Positions 17,359-25,172 of a stretch of 64,000 nucleotides of DNA are shown one piece after another; positions within the stretch are counted from its first letter, which is position 1; each line of letters starts with the position of its first letter. Source of the DNA: Roseivivax isoporae LMG 25204 (GTDB lineage Bacteria > Pseudomonadota > Alphaproteobacteria > Rhodobacterales > Rhodobacteraceae). The stretch covers positions 1 to 64,000 of the forward strand of contig NZ_JAME01000016.1 of the NCBI RefSeq assembly GCF_000521865.1. The letters run 5' to 3'. Both the position numbers and the translations under genes were made by a program. The notes beneath the pieces were generated by a model, which worked only from the letters and a program-made list of their open reading frames with translations, had not been told where the DNA came from and searched no databases.

Positions 17359-18119
17359 CAGGCCGCCCTCGCGTCCACCAGTCCCTGCCCCGGCTGCCAG
17401 GCGCCCGGGGGAATGCGACCGGGTTGCACGTAGGCGCCCCAGAGCGCGTCGAGCTGCGACCAGAGCACGTCGGTCTTGAAGGTCAGCGCCTTCGCGGCCT
17501 GGTCCTGCTTTTCCGCCGTGTCGGCTCGGTCGAGCACCCAGGCAAGCCCGAAGGCCACGTCCTTGGGCGCCTCCTTCAGGCGGTTGCGGAAATAGGACAG
17601 CGCGCTGTCGTCGGCGAACTCGTAGTTTTTCAGCAGTCCCTCGATCCGGTTGGCGTGGATCTTGGGCGCGAAGAGCTCGGTCAGCGACGCGGCGACCGCC
17701 TCGAGCAGGGTCTTTTCCCGCACGAAGCGCACATAGGCGTCGACCGCGAACCTGGTCGCGGGCAGCACGCCCTCGCACGAGGCCACGTAGTCGGGATCGA
17801 GACCGACCGCGCGGGCAAGCCGCAGCCAGCGTCGGATACCCCCCTCGTTGGTGTCGGTGCCGTCGTGATCCTCGATCCGCGACCGCCACTGGCGGCGCAG
17901 GTCCGGATCCTCGACCCGGGACATGAAAGCCGCGTCCTTCATCGGGATCGAGTGCTGGTAGTAGTAGCGGTTGATGACCCAGGCCCGCACCTGATCGGGC
18001 GTGCAGCCGCCCCCGTGCAGGAGGTCGTGGAACGGGTGCAGGTCGTGGTAGCGCTCGGCGCCGATCTGGCGCAGGCGGGCCTCGAAGGCCACGCGGGATG
18101 CGGGGACGTCGGGTGTCAT
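17358..18119 (-). CDS. pqqC: Pyrroloquinoline-quinone synthase
   Basis: A 253-residue cofactorless oxidase that carries out the last step of PQQ formation (ring closure and oxidation). The recognisable blocks are YHDLHPFHDLLHGG near the start, the helix VINRYYYQHSIPMKDAAFMSR with active-site Tyr and Lys positions, IEDHDGTD and a late FAPKIHANRIEGLLKNY. The length is normal for the family. The start at 18119 overlaps the stop of pqqB by four bases. Cytoplasmic. Confidence 0.96.
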   Translation of the reverse strand: MTPDVPASRVAFEARLRQIGAERYHDLHPFHDLLHGGGCTPDQVRAWVINRYYYQHSIPMKDAAFMSRVEDPDLRRQWRSRIEDHDGTDTNEGGIRRWLRLARAVGLDPDYVASCEGVLPATRFAVDAYVRFVREKTLLEAVAASLTELFAPKIHANRIEGLLKNYEFADDSALSYFRNRLKEAPKDVAFGLAWVLDRADTAEKQDQAAKALTFKTDVLWSQLDALWGAYVQPGRIPPGAWQPGQGLVDARAA

Positions 18120-19012
18120 AGCGGTGTCTCCATGCCGTCCTGTCCGATGATCCAGCCCGCCCGTTCCGCCTCGGCGCGTTCGTCCGACTCGGGTCGCAGG
18201 ACCGGGTTGGTGTTGTTCATGTGCACGTAGATGCGCCGCGCGACGTCGAGGCCGGCAAAGGCGGCGATCGATCCGTCCGGGCCGCTCATGGACATGTGGC
18301 CCATGCGGCGGCCGGTCTTCTGCCCGAGGCCCGCGCGCACCATCTCGTCGTCCTGCCAGAGCGTGCCGTCGAAGAAGAGCGTCGAGGCGCCGGACAGCCG
18401 CGCGCGCAGGTCGTCGGTGAGCGCGGCGCAGCCGGGAACGTAGAACGCGCTGCGGCCCTCGGCGGTCAGCTCGACACCCACGGTCTGTTCGCCCAGCATC
18501 TCGGTCTCGACCACCTCGCCCTCCATGTAGAGCGGGACCTTGCCCGGCACCGGGAAGAGCGTCGCGGTCAGGCCGGGCGCGATCTCGGCGGGTTCCCCGA
18601 GCGCGACGGAGGCCCGTGTCACGACCTCCGGGCGGAGCGCGTCGAAGATCGGGTTTTGTGCCAGCACGTCGTGGATGCCGGGCGTCGCGTAGAGCGTGAA
18701 GGGCTGCACCTCGCGCAGGGTCAGGAGCCCTGCCACGTGGTCGATGTCGCCGTTCGTCAGAAGGACCGAGCGCAGCGGCATCTCGCGCAGGCCGGTCGGA
18801 TGGAGCGGCGGCGCGTCTGCCAGCTGCTGGCGGATGTCGGGCGAGGCGTTGAGGATCGCCCAGTCGCGACCGTTCGCGGTCACCGCAAGCGAGGACTGCG
18901 TCTGCGCGGGGATCGCTCCCTGCCGCGCGAGGCGGCAATTGTCGCAGCCGCAGTTCCACTGGGGCAGGCCGCCACCGGCCGCAGCCCCGAGGATTCGCGC
19001 GCGGAACGCCAT
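18116..19012 (-). CDS. pqqB: PQQ biosynthesis protein B (MBL-fold oxygenase)
   Basis: A 298-residue metallo-beta-lactamase-fold protein. The family signature GGGLPQWNCGC lies near residue 15-25, with TNGDIDHVAGLL as the variant metal-binding loop and a late HMNNTNP. PqqB is now viewed as a hydroxylase of the crosslinked tyrosine intermediate. Two adjacent possible starts exist, GTG at 19015 and ATG at 19012; the ATG is preferred. pqqA ends 25 bp upstream. Cytoplasmic. Confidence 0.95.
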   Translation of the reverse strand: MAFRARILGAAAGGGLPQWNCGCDNCRLARQGAIPAQTQSSLAVTANGRDWAILNASPDIRQQLADAPPLHPTGLREMPLRSVLLTNGDIDHVAGLLTLREVQPFTLYATPGIHDVLAQNPIFDALRPEVVTRASVALGEPAEIAPGLTATLFPVPGKVPLYMEGEVVETEMLGEQTVGVELTAEGRSAFYVPGCAALTDDLRARLSGASTLFFDGTLWQDDEMVRAGLGQKTGRRMGHMSMSGPDGSIAAFAGLDVARRIYVHMNNTNPVLRPESDERAEAERAGWIIGQDGMETPL

Positions 19013-19037
19013 CACGTGCCTCCCGCGCGCACCGGCT

Positions 19038-19127
19038 TCAGAACAGGACGCCGTCCTCTTCCGGGCCGTACATGTTGATTTCCATTCCGCACTCGATCTC
19101 GCGGATGACAGGCTTCGTCCAGGCCAT
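19038..19127 (-). CDS. pqqA: PQQ precursor peptide
   Basis: A 29-residue peptide, MAWTKPVIREIECGMEINMY followed by GPEEDGVLF. Glu16 and Tyr20 are spaced as E-x3-Y and are the two residues that become the PQQ skeleton. A strong AGGAGGAGA ribosome site lies just ahead of the ATG. It heads the pqqABCDE operon; the 102-bp region upstream has short inverted repeats that may be its operator. Too short to be found by length-based gene calling. Confidence 0.97.
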   Translation of the reverse strand: MAWTKPVIREIECGMEINMYGPEEDGVLF

Positions 19128-19196
19128 GGGGTCTCCTCCTCGCATGTATGTTTCCAGACGTGGCCGAGGATGCGCGGGCCGGGTCCGTCATGCGAG

Positions 19197-19233
19197 TCTT
19201 ATTGTTTAAGAGCGGTTCAGACATTGGTCTTAA
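19197..19233. promoter_or_regulatory. Inverted-repeat cluster upstream of pqqA, candidate operator
   Basis: Three related half-sites occur in a locally AT-rich stretch: TCTTA at 19197, TTAAGA at 19206-19211 and TCTTAA at 19228-19233. The first two form a 15-bp palindrome (TCTTATTGTTTAAGA); the last two form an inverted repeat with a 16-base spacer. They lie 70-106 bases ahead of the pqqA start and overlap the end of the response regulator gene. They could be the binding site of a regulator controlling pqqA, possibly the adjacent OmpR-type protein. Confidence 0.4.
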
Positions 19234-19916
19234 CCCCGGTCCGGCACGCGTCCGTCGAGCACGAAGCCCCGGTTGCGCAACGTCTTGATCTCGAATCCGA
19301 AATCCGCCGAGGGATCGAGCTTGCGCCGCAGGTAGCCAAGGTAGACGTCGACCACATTCTCCGAACTCGACCCCTCGGCCGCCCAGAGCGCGTCGAAGAT
19401 GCGGCCCCGCGACAGCACCTCGCCGGGATGGGCGCAGAAGAGCTCCAGAAGGCCGAACTCGCGCTCGGTCAGCGTCACCTCGCGGCTGGCCGAAAGCACC
19501 CGCCGCCCGGCCGGGTCGAGCCGCGCGGGCCGCGGCCGCACCGCCTCGGCCCGCCGCTCCTGCACCTTGAGGCGCGCCACGAGCTCGTCGAAGGAGAACG
19601 GCTTGACGATGTAGTCGTCGGCGCCGGCCTCGAGCCCGGCCGCCCGGTCCTCGACCTCCGAGAGCGCCGAGAGCATGACCACGGGCAGGTCGTGGCCGGC
19701 CGCGCGCAGGTCGCGCACGAGGTCGAGCCCGCTGTCGGCGCCGAGCATCACGTCGACGATGGCGGCGCTGAGCGGCTCCCGCATGACCCGTGCGAGCGCG
19801 CGGGCGGCGCTGTTCTCGGCCACGGAGTCGTAGCCGTGCAGGCGCAGGCCGCGCGCCAGCGCCGAGGTGATCTCGGGATCGTCGTCGACGATGAGGATGC
19901 GCGCGGTGCCGGTCAT
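19230..19916 (-). CDS. Response regulator, OmpR/PhoB family
   Basis: A 228-residue regulator. The receiver domain spans about residues 5-120, with VDDDP, the phospho-acceptor in AIVDVMLGADSG and the conserved Lys in IVKPFSFDE. A winged-helix DNA-binding domain spans about 130-222, with TEREFGLLELF, NVVDVYLGYLRRKLD and the final FEIKTLRNRGFVL. It lies 10 bp after its cognate kinase gene and 102 bp ahead of pqqA on the same strand. It may act on pqqA, in the manner of the MxaXY/MoxXY system that controls methanol dehydrogenase in Paracoccus; this is inferred from position. Confidence 0.92.
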   Translation of the reverse strand: MTGTARILIVDDDPEITSALARGLRLHGYDSVAENSAARALARVMREPLSAAIVDVMLGADSGLDLVRDLRAAGHDLPVVMLSALSEVEDRAAGLEAGADDYIVKPFSFDELVARLKVQERRAEAVRPRPARLDPAGRRVLSASREVTLTEREFGLLELFCAHPGEVLSRGRIFDALWAAEGSSSENVVDVYLGYLRRKLDPSADFGFEIKTLRNRGFVLDGRVPDRG

Positions 19917-19926
19917 GCGGGCGACA

Positions 19927-21495
19927 CTAGTCCGCGGTCAGGGGCATCTCCACCGTGACCTTTGTCCCGGGTTCGCCGCCCAGCGCCTCGTCGGGCGCCA
20001 CGGGGCTCGTGACGGAGATGGCACCGCCCTGCGCCTCGATCACCCAGTGCGCGAGCGCGAGGCCGATGCCGAAGCCCTCGCTGCGCGCCGTGCCCGCCTG
20101 CCGGAAGCGTTCGAACACCGCCCCCTGCGCCTCGGGCGGGATGCCCGGCCCGTTGTCGATCACGTCGACCCGGACGCGCCCGTTCCGCAGGCCGGCCGCG
20201 ACGGCGAGGTGCCCGCCCGCCCGCGCGTGGCGCACAGCGTTGCGGACAAGCCCGGCGAGGACCTGCCGCATCCAGTTGCGGTCGCCGGTGACCCGCAACG
20301 GCCCGGCGATGCGGTCATCGACGGTGAGCCCGGCATTGGCGGTTTCCGCCGCGGTCTCCTCGAGCGCGTCGCGCGCCACCTGCGCCAGGTCGAATTCTTC
20401 CGCGGACAGCGCGAGCTTGCCGCTTTCGGACCGCGCGATCCGCAGCAGGTCGTCGATGCGCCGGTTCAGCCGTTCCGAGCGCGCCTCGATCGTGGCGAAG
20501 GCCGCGGCGGGATCGCTGCCGCCGGCGCGGCCGAGCTGCGCCTCCATCAGGATCACCGTCAGCGGCGTGCGCAGCTCGTGGCTGATGTCCGCGAAGAACC
20601 GGCGCCGGTCCTCGTCGGTCTGGGCGAGCCTTGCATTCGCCGCGCGCAGCTCCTCGGTGCGGGCGGCGATGGTGTCGTTGAGCCGCGCCCATTCGGCGGC
20701 GACCTGCCGCTGTCTCTCGCCCAGCGCATGCGCCATGCGGTTCGTCTCGGCGTAGAGCCCGCCGATCTCGTCCCGCCGGTCCACGGGCAGCGTGACCGCG
20801 AAATCCTCGCGCCCCATGCGCTGCGCCGCCTCGCGCAGCCGGTCGAGCCGCCGGAACTGCGGTCGGACGAGCCCCAGGTAGAACCCGGCGAAGGCCGCGA
20901 CCGTCAGCGCCGCGATGACGAAGGACACCGCCACCAGCCGTTCGCGCAGGTCGTCGATGCCGGCGAGGATCGCCTCGCGCGCGCGCACCTCGTTCTGCAC
21001 GACCTCGTTCAGGAGCGGGTCGAACCCGGTGGCGAAGATGTCGAGAAAGCCGCGCAGGCGTTCCGGATCCTGCGTGTCGGACAGGAAGCCGCGATGGGCG
21101 GAGGCAAAGAGCGCCTCCATCCGGGCGATGCCGATCGACTGGGTGGCGCGGCGGGACTGCTCGTCGATGCCGAGTCTCCGCGCCTCCGCCACCGCGTCCT
21201 GCAGGTCGGCGCGCAGTTGAACGAAGGTGCGCTGCACCGTCTGCACCACACCGTCGAGCCGCGCGGCCCGTTCGGTCGCGTCGAGACCTGTCTGCACCGA
21301 TTCCGCCGCCACCACGATGAAGGTCGAGACCTGCGTCGACAGGGCCGCGTAGCGCTCGATCCGCCGCTCGGCCGCCAGCGACGCCTCGATGCGCAGCGAC
21401 ACGCGTTCCATCCCGAAATAGAGGATCGCCGCGGTCACCAGCGCCGCGAGACCCAGGAGCGCAGCGCCGAGGCCCAGCTTGACCTTCAGACGCAC
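19927..21495 (-). CDS. Membrane sensor histidine kinase
   Basis: A 522-residue kinase with an N-terminal membrane helix (about 7-28), a helical periplasmic sensing domain (about 30-185), a second membrane helix (about 188-210) and a HAMP region (LRRLDRL...MGREDFAVTLPVDRRDEIGGL). HisKA follows with the phospho-acceptor in FFADISHELRTPLTV, then a complete HATPase_c domain (N box NWMRQVLAGLVRNAVRHA, G1 DNGPGIP, G2 EGFGIGLALAHW). It is transcribed together with the OmpR-type regulator. The periplasmic domain sits where alcohols, quinoprotein activity or metals could be sensed; the signal is unknown. Confidence 0.92.
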   Translation of the reverse strand: MRLKVKLGLGAALLGLAALVTAAILYFGMERVSLRIEASLAAERRIERYAALSTQVSTFIVVAAESVQTGLDATERAARLDGVVQTVQRTFVQLRADLQDAVAEARRLGIDEQSRRATQSIGIARMEALFASAHRGFLSDTQDPERLRGFLDIFATGFDPLLNEVVQNEVRAREAILAGIDDLRERLVAVSFVIAALTVAAFAGFYLGLVRPQFRRLDRLREAAQRMGREDFAVTLPVDRRDEIGGLYAETNRMAHALGERQRQVAAEWARLNDTIAARTEELRAANARLAQTDEDRRRFFADISHELRTPLTVILMEAQLGRAGGSDPAAAFATIEARSERLNRRIDDLLRIARSESGKLALSAEEFDLAQVARDALEETAAETANAGLTVDDRIAGPLRVTGDRNWMRQVLAGLVRNAVRHARAGGHLAVAAGLRNGRVRVDVIDNGPGIPPEAQGAVFERFRQAGTARSEGFGIGLALAHWVIEAQGGAISVTSPVAPDEALGGEPGTKVTVEMPLTAD

Positions 21496-21675
21496 GGTTC
21501 TGCCCCGGTCCGCGATTCCGCCGCGACCACCCTTTCAGCACTTGCCATCAGAACGTGCAAACTTTCCGCGTTTCGCTGCATCGCAGCATTCCGGCGACGC
21601 ACCGCTACGAGATTTTTTACGACCCCGAGCTACGGTTTCACCTGCGACTTAGGACTGAATTGACACAGGTGCACA

Positions 21676-21879
21676 ATGATCGAACTCTTCTTCGTCGCGT
21701 GCCTCGGAAGCGCTCCGGCGCAATGCGAGGAACGCAGCCTCGTCTATACCGACCTCACCCCGATGGCCTGCATGATGGGCGCGCAGCCCGAGCTTGCCAA
21801 GTGGGTGGACACCCATCCGCGCTACACCATCGCCCGCTGGCAGTGCCGCTGGCTCCAGACCGCGGATCAGGACGCCTGA
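21676..21879 (+). CDS. Small conserved Cys-containing protein typical of Rhodobacterales
   Basis: A 67-residue protein beginning MIELFFVACLGSAPAQCEE. Four cysteines (9, 17, 32 and 57) and the MACMMGAQPELAKW block are visible; proteins with this pattern are widespread as hypothetical proteins in Rhodobacterales. The hydrophobic start (ELFFVACLGSAPA) could be a short signal or lipobox-like segment, so export is possible but not certain. It stands alone, divergent from the kinase gene, and is followed by a convincing intrinsic terminator. Function unknown. Confidence 0.75.
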   Translation: MIELFFVACLGSAPAQCEERSLVYTDLTPMACMMGAQPELAKWVDTHPRYTIARWQCRWLQTADQDA

Positions 21880-21947
21880 CCGCTGCGCGGCCCCGACAGG
21901 GGAGGATGAGGCCGCGCAGCACCCGCCAGTCCCAGGGATGTCTTCGC

Positions 21948-21969
21948 CGGCCGCCTCGCGGCCGTTTTT
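21948..21969 (+). terminator. Intrinsic terminator after the 67-residue gene
   Basis: A 7-bp perfect GC stem (CGGCCGC, three-base loop CTC, GCGGCCG) is followed immediately by TTTTT. It lies between the plus-strand small gene and the convergent znuB. Confidence 0.8.
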
Positions 21970-21993
21970 CTTTTCCGGGCCCTCCGGACCGCC

Positions 21994-22800
21994 TCAAGCC
22001 CGTACGCCCCGGCGCAGGAGGTCGGCCGCCATCGCCGCCCCGAACAGCAGCGCCGCCACGCAGACGATGGTGGGCCCCGCCGGCGTGTCGAGGTGCCATG
22101 CCGCGGCGAGCCCGCCCAGCGCCGAGAGCGCTCCGAGGATGGCCGCCGCAACCGCCATGCGCTCCGGCGTTCCGGCAAAGGTCCGGGCGGCCGCGGCCGG
22201 CACGATCAGCAGCGCCGCGATCAGCAGCACGCCCACCACCTTGATCGCGACCGCGACCACCGTGGCGAGCGCCAGCGTCAGCACCAGCTGTTCCCGCCGC
22301 GGGTCGATGCCCGAGGCCGCGGCGAGATCGGGGTTCAGCGTCGCCGTCAGGAGCGCCGACCAGCGCCATGCCACGAGCCCCGTAACCACTGCCGCGCCGC
22401 CCCAGATCACCGCGAGGTCGCCGCGCGACACCGCGAGGATGTCGCCGAAGAGGTAAGCCATCAGGTCCACGCGCACGCCGGGGAGGAAGGACACCGCCAC
22501 GAGGCCGAAGGCGAGCGCAGAATGCGCGAGGACGCCGAGAAGCGTGTCCATGGCGAAGCCGCGGCCGGTCAGCGCCGATACCGTCAGAGCCATGACGAGC
22601 GCCATGGCGAGCGCGCCGGCGAAGACCGATACCGAGAGGGCCAGCGCGACCGCGACCCCCAGGATCGCCGCGTGCGCGGTCGCGTCGCCGAAATAGGCCA
22701 TCCGCCGCCAGACGACGAAGCAGCCGAGCGGCGCCGCCGCCAGCGCCACGCCGACACCCGCGAGCGCCGCGCGCACGATGAAGTCGTCGAGGAAGGTCAT
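21994..22800 (-). CDS. znuB: Zinc ABC transporter permease
   Basis: A 268-residue integral membrane protein with about seven to eight hydrophobic segments, of the ABC-3 family of metal permeases. The characteristic AYFGDATAHAAILG loop is near residue 35-48 and the GVLLIAALLIVPAAAA segment near residue 190. It partners with ZnuC (overlapping by four bases) and the binding protein ZnuA encoded divergently. It imports zinc across the inner membrane. Confidence 0.94.
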   Translation of the reverse strand: MTFLDDFIVRAALAGVGVALAAAPLGCFVVWRRMAYFGDATAHAAILGVAVALALSVSVFAGALAMALVMALTVSALTGRGFAMDTLLGVLAHSALAFGLVAVSFLPGVRVDLMAYLFGDILAVSRGDLAVIWGGAAVVTGLVAWRWSALLTATLNPDLAAASGIDPRREQLVLTLALATVVAVAIKVVGVLLIAALLIVPAAAARTFAGTPERMAVAAAILGALSALGGLAAAWHLDTPAGPTIVCVAALLFGAAMAADLLRRGVRA

Positions 22801-23540
22801 TCGGCAGCCTCGTGACGGTGGGGATGGTCGTGGTCGTGCCGGTGGTCGTGATCGTGGCGGTAGAGCGCCAGCGCACCCTCAGTCCCGGTTCCAAAAAGCG
22901 CGCGGTATTCCGCGGCCTGCGCCACCACCTCCGGCGTGCCGTCGCAGCAGATGTGCCCGTTGAGGCAGATCACCCGGTCCGAGGCCGCCATCACCACGTG
23001 CAGCTCGTGGCTGACCATGAGGACAGCGCAGCCGATCTCGGCCCTGAGCGCGGCGATGAGCCGGTAGAACGCCGCCGATCCCGGCTGGTCGAGGCCCTGC
23101 GTCGCCTCGTCGAGGATCAGGAGCTCGGGGGTTCCGATGAGCGCGCGGGCGAGGAGGACGCGCTGGAACTGGCCGCCCGAAAGGTCGGTCATCTGCCGCG
23201 GGCCGAGCCCCGCCGCGCCGGCACGCGCGAGCGCGGCCTCGGCCGTCCCGGGGTCGACGCGGCGCGGCAGGCTCAGGAATCGCGAGACGCTCATGGGCAG
23301 GGTGGGGTCGATGTGCAGCCGCTGTGGCACGTAGCCGATGCGGAGCCCGCCCTTGCGGTCGATCCGGCCCGAGGACGGGGCGAGGGCCCCGATGATCGCG
23401 CGCAGGAGCGTGGACTTGCCCGACCCGTTCGGGCCGACGATGGTCACGATCTCGCCCGGCGCGAGGTCGAGGTCCACACCGTCGAGCACGGTGCGCCCGC
23501 CGAGCTTCACGTGCAGCCCGCGAATCGTGAGGAGGGTCAT
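22797..23540 (-). CDS. znuC: Zinc ABC transporter ATP-binding protein
   Basis: A 247-residue ABC ATPase with Walker A (VGPNGSGKST), signature LSGGQFQRV, Walker B (LLILDEATQGLD) and the switch His (MVSHELHV). The C-terminal tail is strikingly His/Asp-rich (HDHDHRHDHDHPHRH), a frequent feature of ZnuC proteins that may buffer or sense zinc. It overlaps zur upstream and znuB downstream by four bases each, so zur-znuC-znuB form one operon. Confidence 0.95.
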   Translation of the reverse strand: MTLLTIRGLHVKLGGRTVLDGVDLDLAPGEIVTIVGPNGSGKSTLLRAIIGALAPSSGRIDRKGGLRIGYVPQRLHIDPTLPMSVSRFLSLPRRVDPGTAEAALARAGAAGLGPRQMTDLSGGQFQRVLLARALIGTPELLILDEATQGLDQPGSAAFYRLIAALRAEIGCAVLMVSHELHVVMAASDRVICLNGHICCDGTPEVVAQAAEYRALFGTGTEGALALYRHDHDHRHDHDHPHRHEAAE

Positions 23541-24034
23541 GCCTGCGCCTTCGCGGTCCGGTCCTCGCGGCAGGCCGGGCAGATGCCCTCGGCCTCGAGC
23601 ACCGCGCGTTCGATGACGAAACCCGCGGCATCGGCGGACCGCGCGAGCCGTCCGTCGGCGAGGTCGGTCTCGGCCTCGGCCACGCGGTCGCAGACGCGGC
23701 AGATCAGGAAGGCGGGCGTGTGGTCCCGCCGCTGCGGGTGGGTGCAGGCGACGAACGCGTTCAGGTGCTCGATCCGGTGCGCGAAACCGTGCGTCACGAG
23801 GAAATCGAGCGCGCGGTAGGCCACGGGCGGCTGCGAGCCCAGCCCCTCCTCGCGCAGCACGTCGAGGATGTCGTAGGCCCCCATGGCGCGGTGGCGTTCG
23901 AGCAGGATCTCGAGCACGCGCCGGCGCACCGGGGTCAGCTGCAGGCCCGCCGCCGCGCAGTGCCGCTCGGCTGTGGCGACCCCCGTCGCGATGCAGGCGG
24001 CGTGGTCGTGTCGTTCGAAGCCGGTCGTCCGCAT
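23537..24034 (-). CDS. zur: Zinc-responsive repressor, Fur family
   Basis: A 165-residue Fur-family regulator. The N-terminal winged helix has LTPVRRRVLEILLERHRAMGAYDILDVLR, and the dimerisation half carries the structural CxxC pairs (ICRVC near 125 and ICPAC near 155) plus metal ligands in CTHPQRRDH. Operon position with znuCB, divergent from znuA, identifies it as Zur rather than Fur. It presumably represses both directions through the palindrome at 24098-24112. Confidence 0.92.
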   Translation of the reverse strand: MRTTGFERHDHAACIATGVATAERHCAAAGLQLTPVRRRVLEILLERHRAMGAYDILDVLREEGLGSQPPVAYRALDFLVTHGFAHRIEHLNAFVACTHPQRRDHTPAFLICRVCDRVAEAETDLADGRLARSADAAGFVIERAVLEAEGICPACREDRTAKAQA

Positions 24035-24097
24035 GCTGCGCTCCTTCGGTCGAGTGTCTCTTGATATGTTATCGCGTTACCTCTATCAAGCGGTCTA

Positions 24098-24112
24098 TGT
24101 TATACTATTACA
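24098..24112. promoter_or_regulatory. Zur-box-like palindrome
   Basis: TGTTATACTATTACA is a 15-base near-perfect palindrome (six of seven arm positions pair) in the AT-rich 88-bp region between divergent zur and znuA. It is close to the Zur motif of alphaproteobacteria, which has GTTAT/ATAAC arms. It lies about 10 bases before the znuA start codon, so bound Zur would block that promoter or its transcript start. Confidence 0.65.
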
Positions 24113-24122
24113 AGAGGTCAGG

Positions 24123-25127
24123 ATGATCGGGAAACTGAGCGCCGGCGCGCTGCTGCTCGCCGGAACCGCCGCGATGGCCGAGGTGCCGCGCGTGGCGACC
24201 GACATCGCCCCCGTGCACGGGCTCGTGGCGCGGGTCATGCAGGGGCTGGGCACGCCCGAGCTGGTGGTGCCGCAGGGCGCATCGCCGCATGGATACGCGA
24301 TGCGCGCCTCCGAGGCGCAGTCCCTCGACGATGCCGACATCGTGTTCTGGGTGGGCGAGGCGCTGACGCCGTGGCTGGCCGATCCGCTCGGGACCATCGC
24401 GCGCGACGCGCGGTCGGTGGAGCTGCTGGCGCTGCCCGAGACGGCCGTGCTCGACAGCCGCGAGGAGGCCGTGTTCGAGGCCGGTGCGGCCGAGGACGCG
24501 CACGATCACGAGGATCACGCCGAGCATGACCACGGCGACCATGACCACGAGGCGCACGCGGAACACGATCACGAGGCGCATGCCGGGCACGGGCACGAGG
24601 ATCACGGCCATGCCCACGGCGGCACCGATCCGCATGCCTGGCTCGACCCCGACAACGCCAGGACCTGGCTCTCGGTGATCGCCGCATCGCTGTCGGATCT
24701 CGATCCCGAGAATGCCGACACCTACCGCGCCAATGCCGAGGCCGGCGTGGCGGAGATCGACGCGGCCGAGGACCGCGCTGCCGAGGCACTGTCCGGCGCG
24801 ACCGACCGGCCCTTCGTGGTCTTCCACGATGCCTACCAGTACTTCGAGGCGCATTTCGGCCTTCCCGCGGCGGGCGCCATCTCGGTCAGCGACGCGAGCG
24901 ATCCGAGCCCGCGGCGCGTGGCCGAGATCCGCGACGCGGTGGTCGATCGCGGCATCACCTGCGTCTTCGCCGAGCCGCAGTTCAACCCGGGGCTCGTGAC
25001 GGCCATCGCGGGCGACGGGCTGTCCAGCGCCGTGATCGACCCGCTCGGCGCCAGGATCGAGCCCGGGCCGGGCTTCTATCCCGCGCTCATCGAGAAGATC
25101 GCCGACACCATCGCGACCTGCGGCTGA
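24123..25127 (+). CDS. znuA: Zinc ABC transporter substrate-binding protein
   Basis: A 334-residue cluster-9 periplasmic metal-binding protein. The signal peptide ends near AAMAEVP. Conserved ligands are HGLV (His near 34), the central DPHAWLDP and the HDAYQYFE block, with a late Asp in VIDPLG. Between residues about 122 and 160 lies a long His/Asp/Glu-rich loop with many DHE, DHG and HAH repeats, typical of ZnuA and able to hold extra zinc. It is divergent from zur-znuCB. The start at 24123 is preceded by an AGAGGT ribosome site. Confidence 0.95.
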   Translation: MIGKLSAGALLLAGTAAMAEVPRVATDIAPVHGLVARVMQGLGTPELVVPQGASPHGYAMRASEAQSLDDADIVFWVGEALTPWLADPLGTIARDARSVELLALPETAVLDSREEAVFEAGAAEDAHDHEDHAEHDHGDHDHEAHAEHDHEAHAGHGHEDHGHAHGGTDPHAWLDPDNARTWLSVIAASLSDLDPENADTYRANAEAGVAEIDAAEDRAAEALSGATDRPFVVFHDAYQYFEAHFGLPAAGAISVSDASDPSPRRVAEIRDAVVDRGITCVFAEPQFNPGLVTAIAGDGLSSAVIDPLGARIEPGPGFYPALIEKIADTIATCG

Positions 25128-25132
25128 GCCCG

Positions 25133-25169
25133 CGCGATCCGGGGCGGCCCGAAGCGGCCCCGGATCGCG
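25133..25169. terminator. Bidirectional terminator hairpin between znuA and the Gfo/Idh/MocA gene
   Basis: A perfect 13-bp stem (25133-25145 with 25157-25169, loop of 11 bases) fills the gap between two convergent genes. It lacks a strong T-run on either strand but its position and stability support termination of both transcripts. Confidence 0.65.
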
Positions 25170-25172
25170 GCG

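Noticed and set aside
24500-24625. Short repeated units suggesting a tandem repeat or CRISPR-like array
   Set aside because: These are degenerate codons for the His/Asp/Glu-rich loop of ZnuA; there are no regular spacers.
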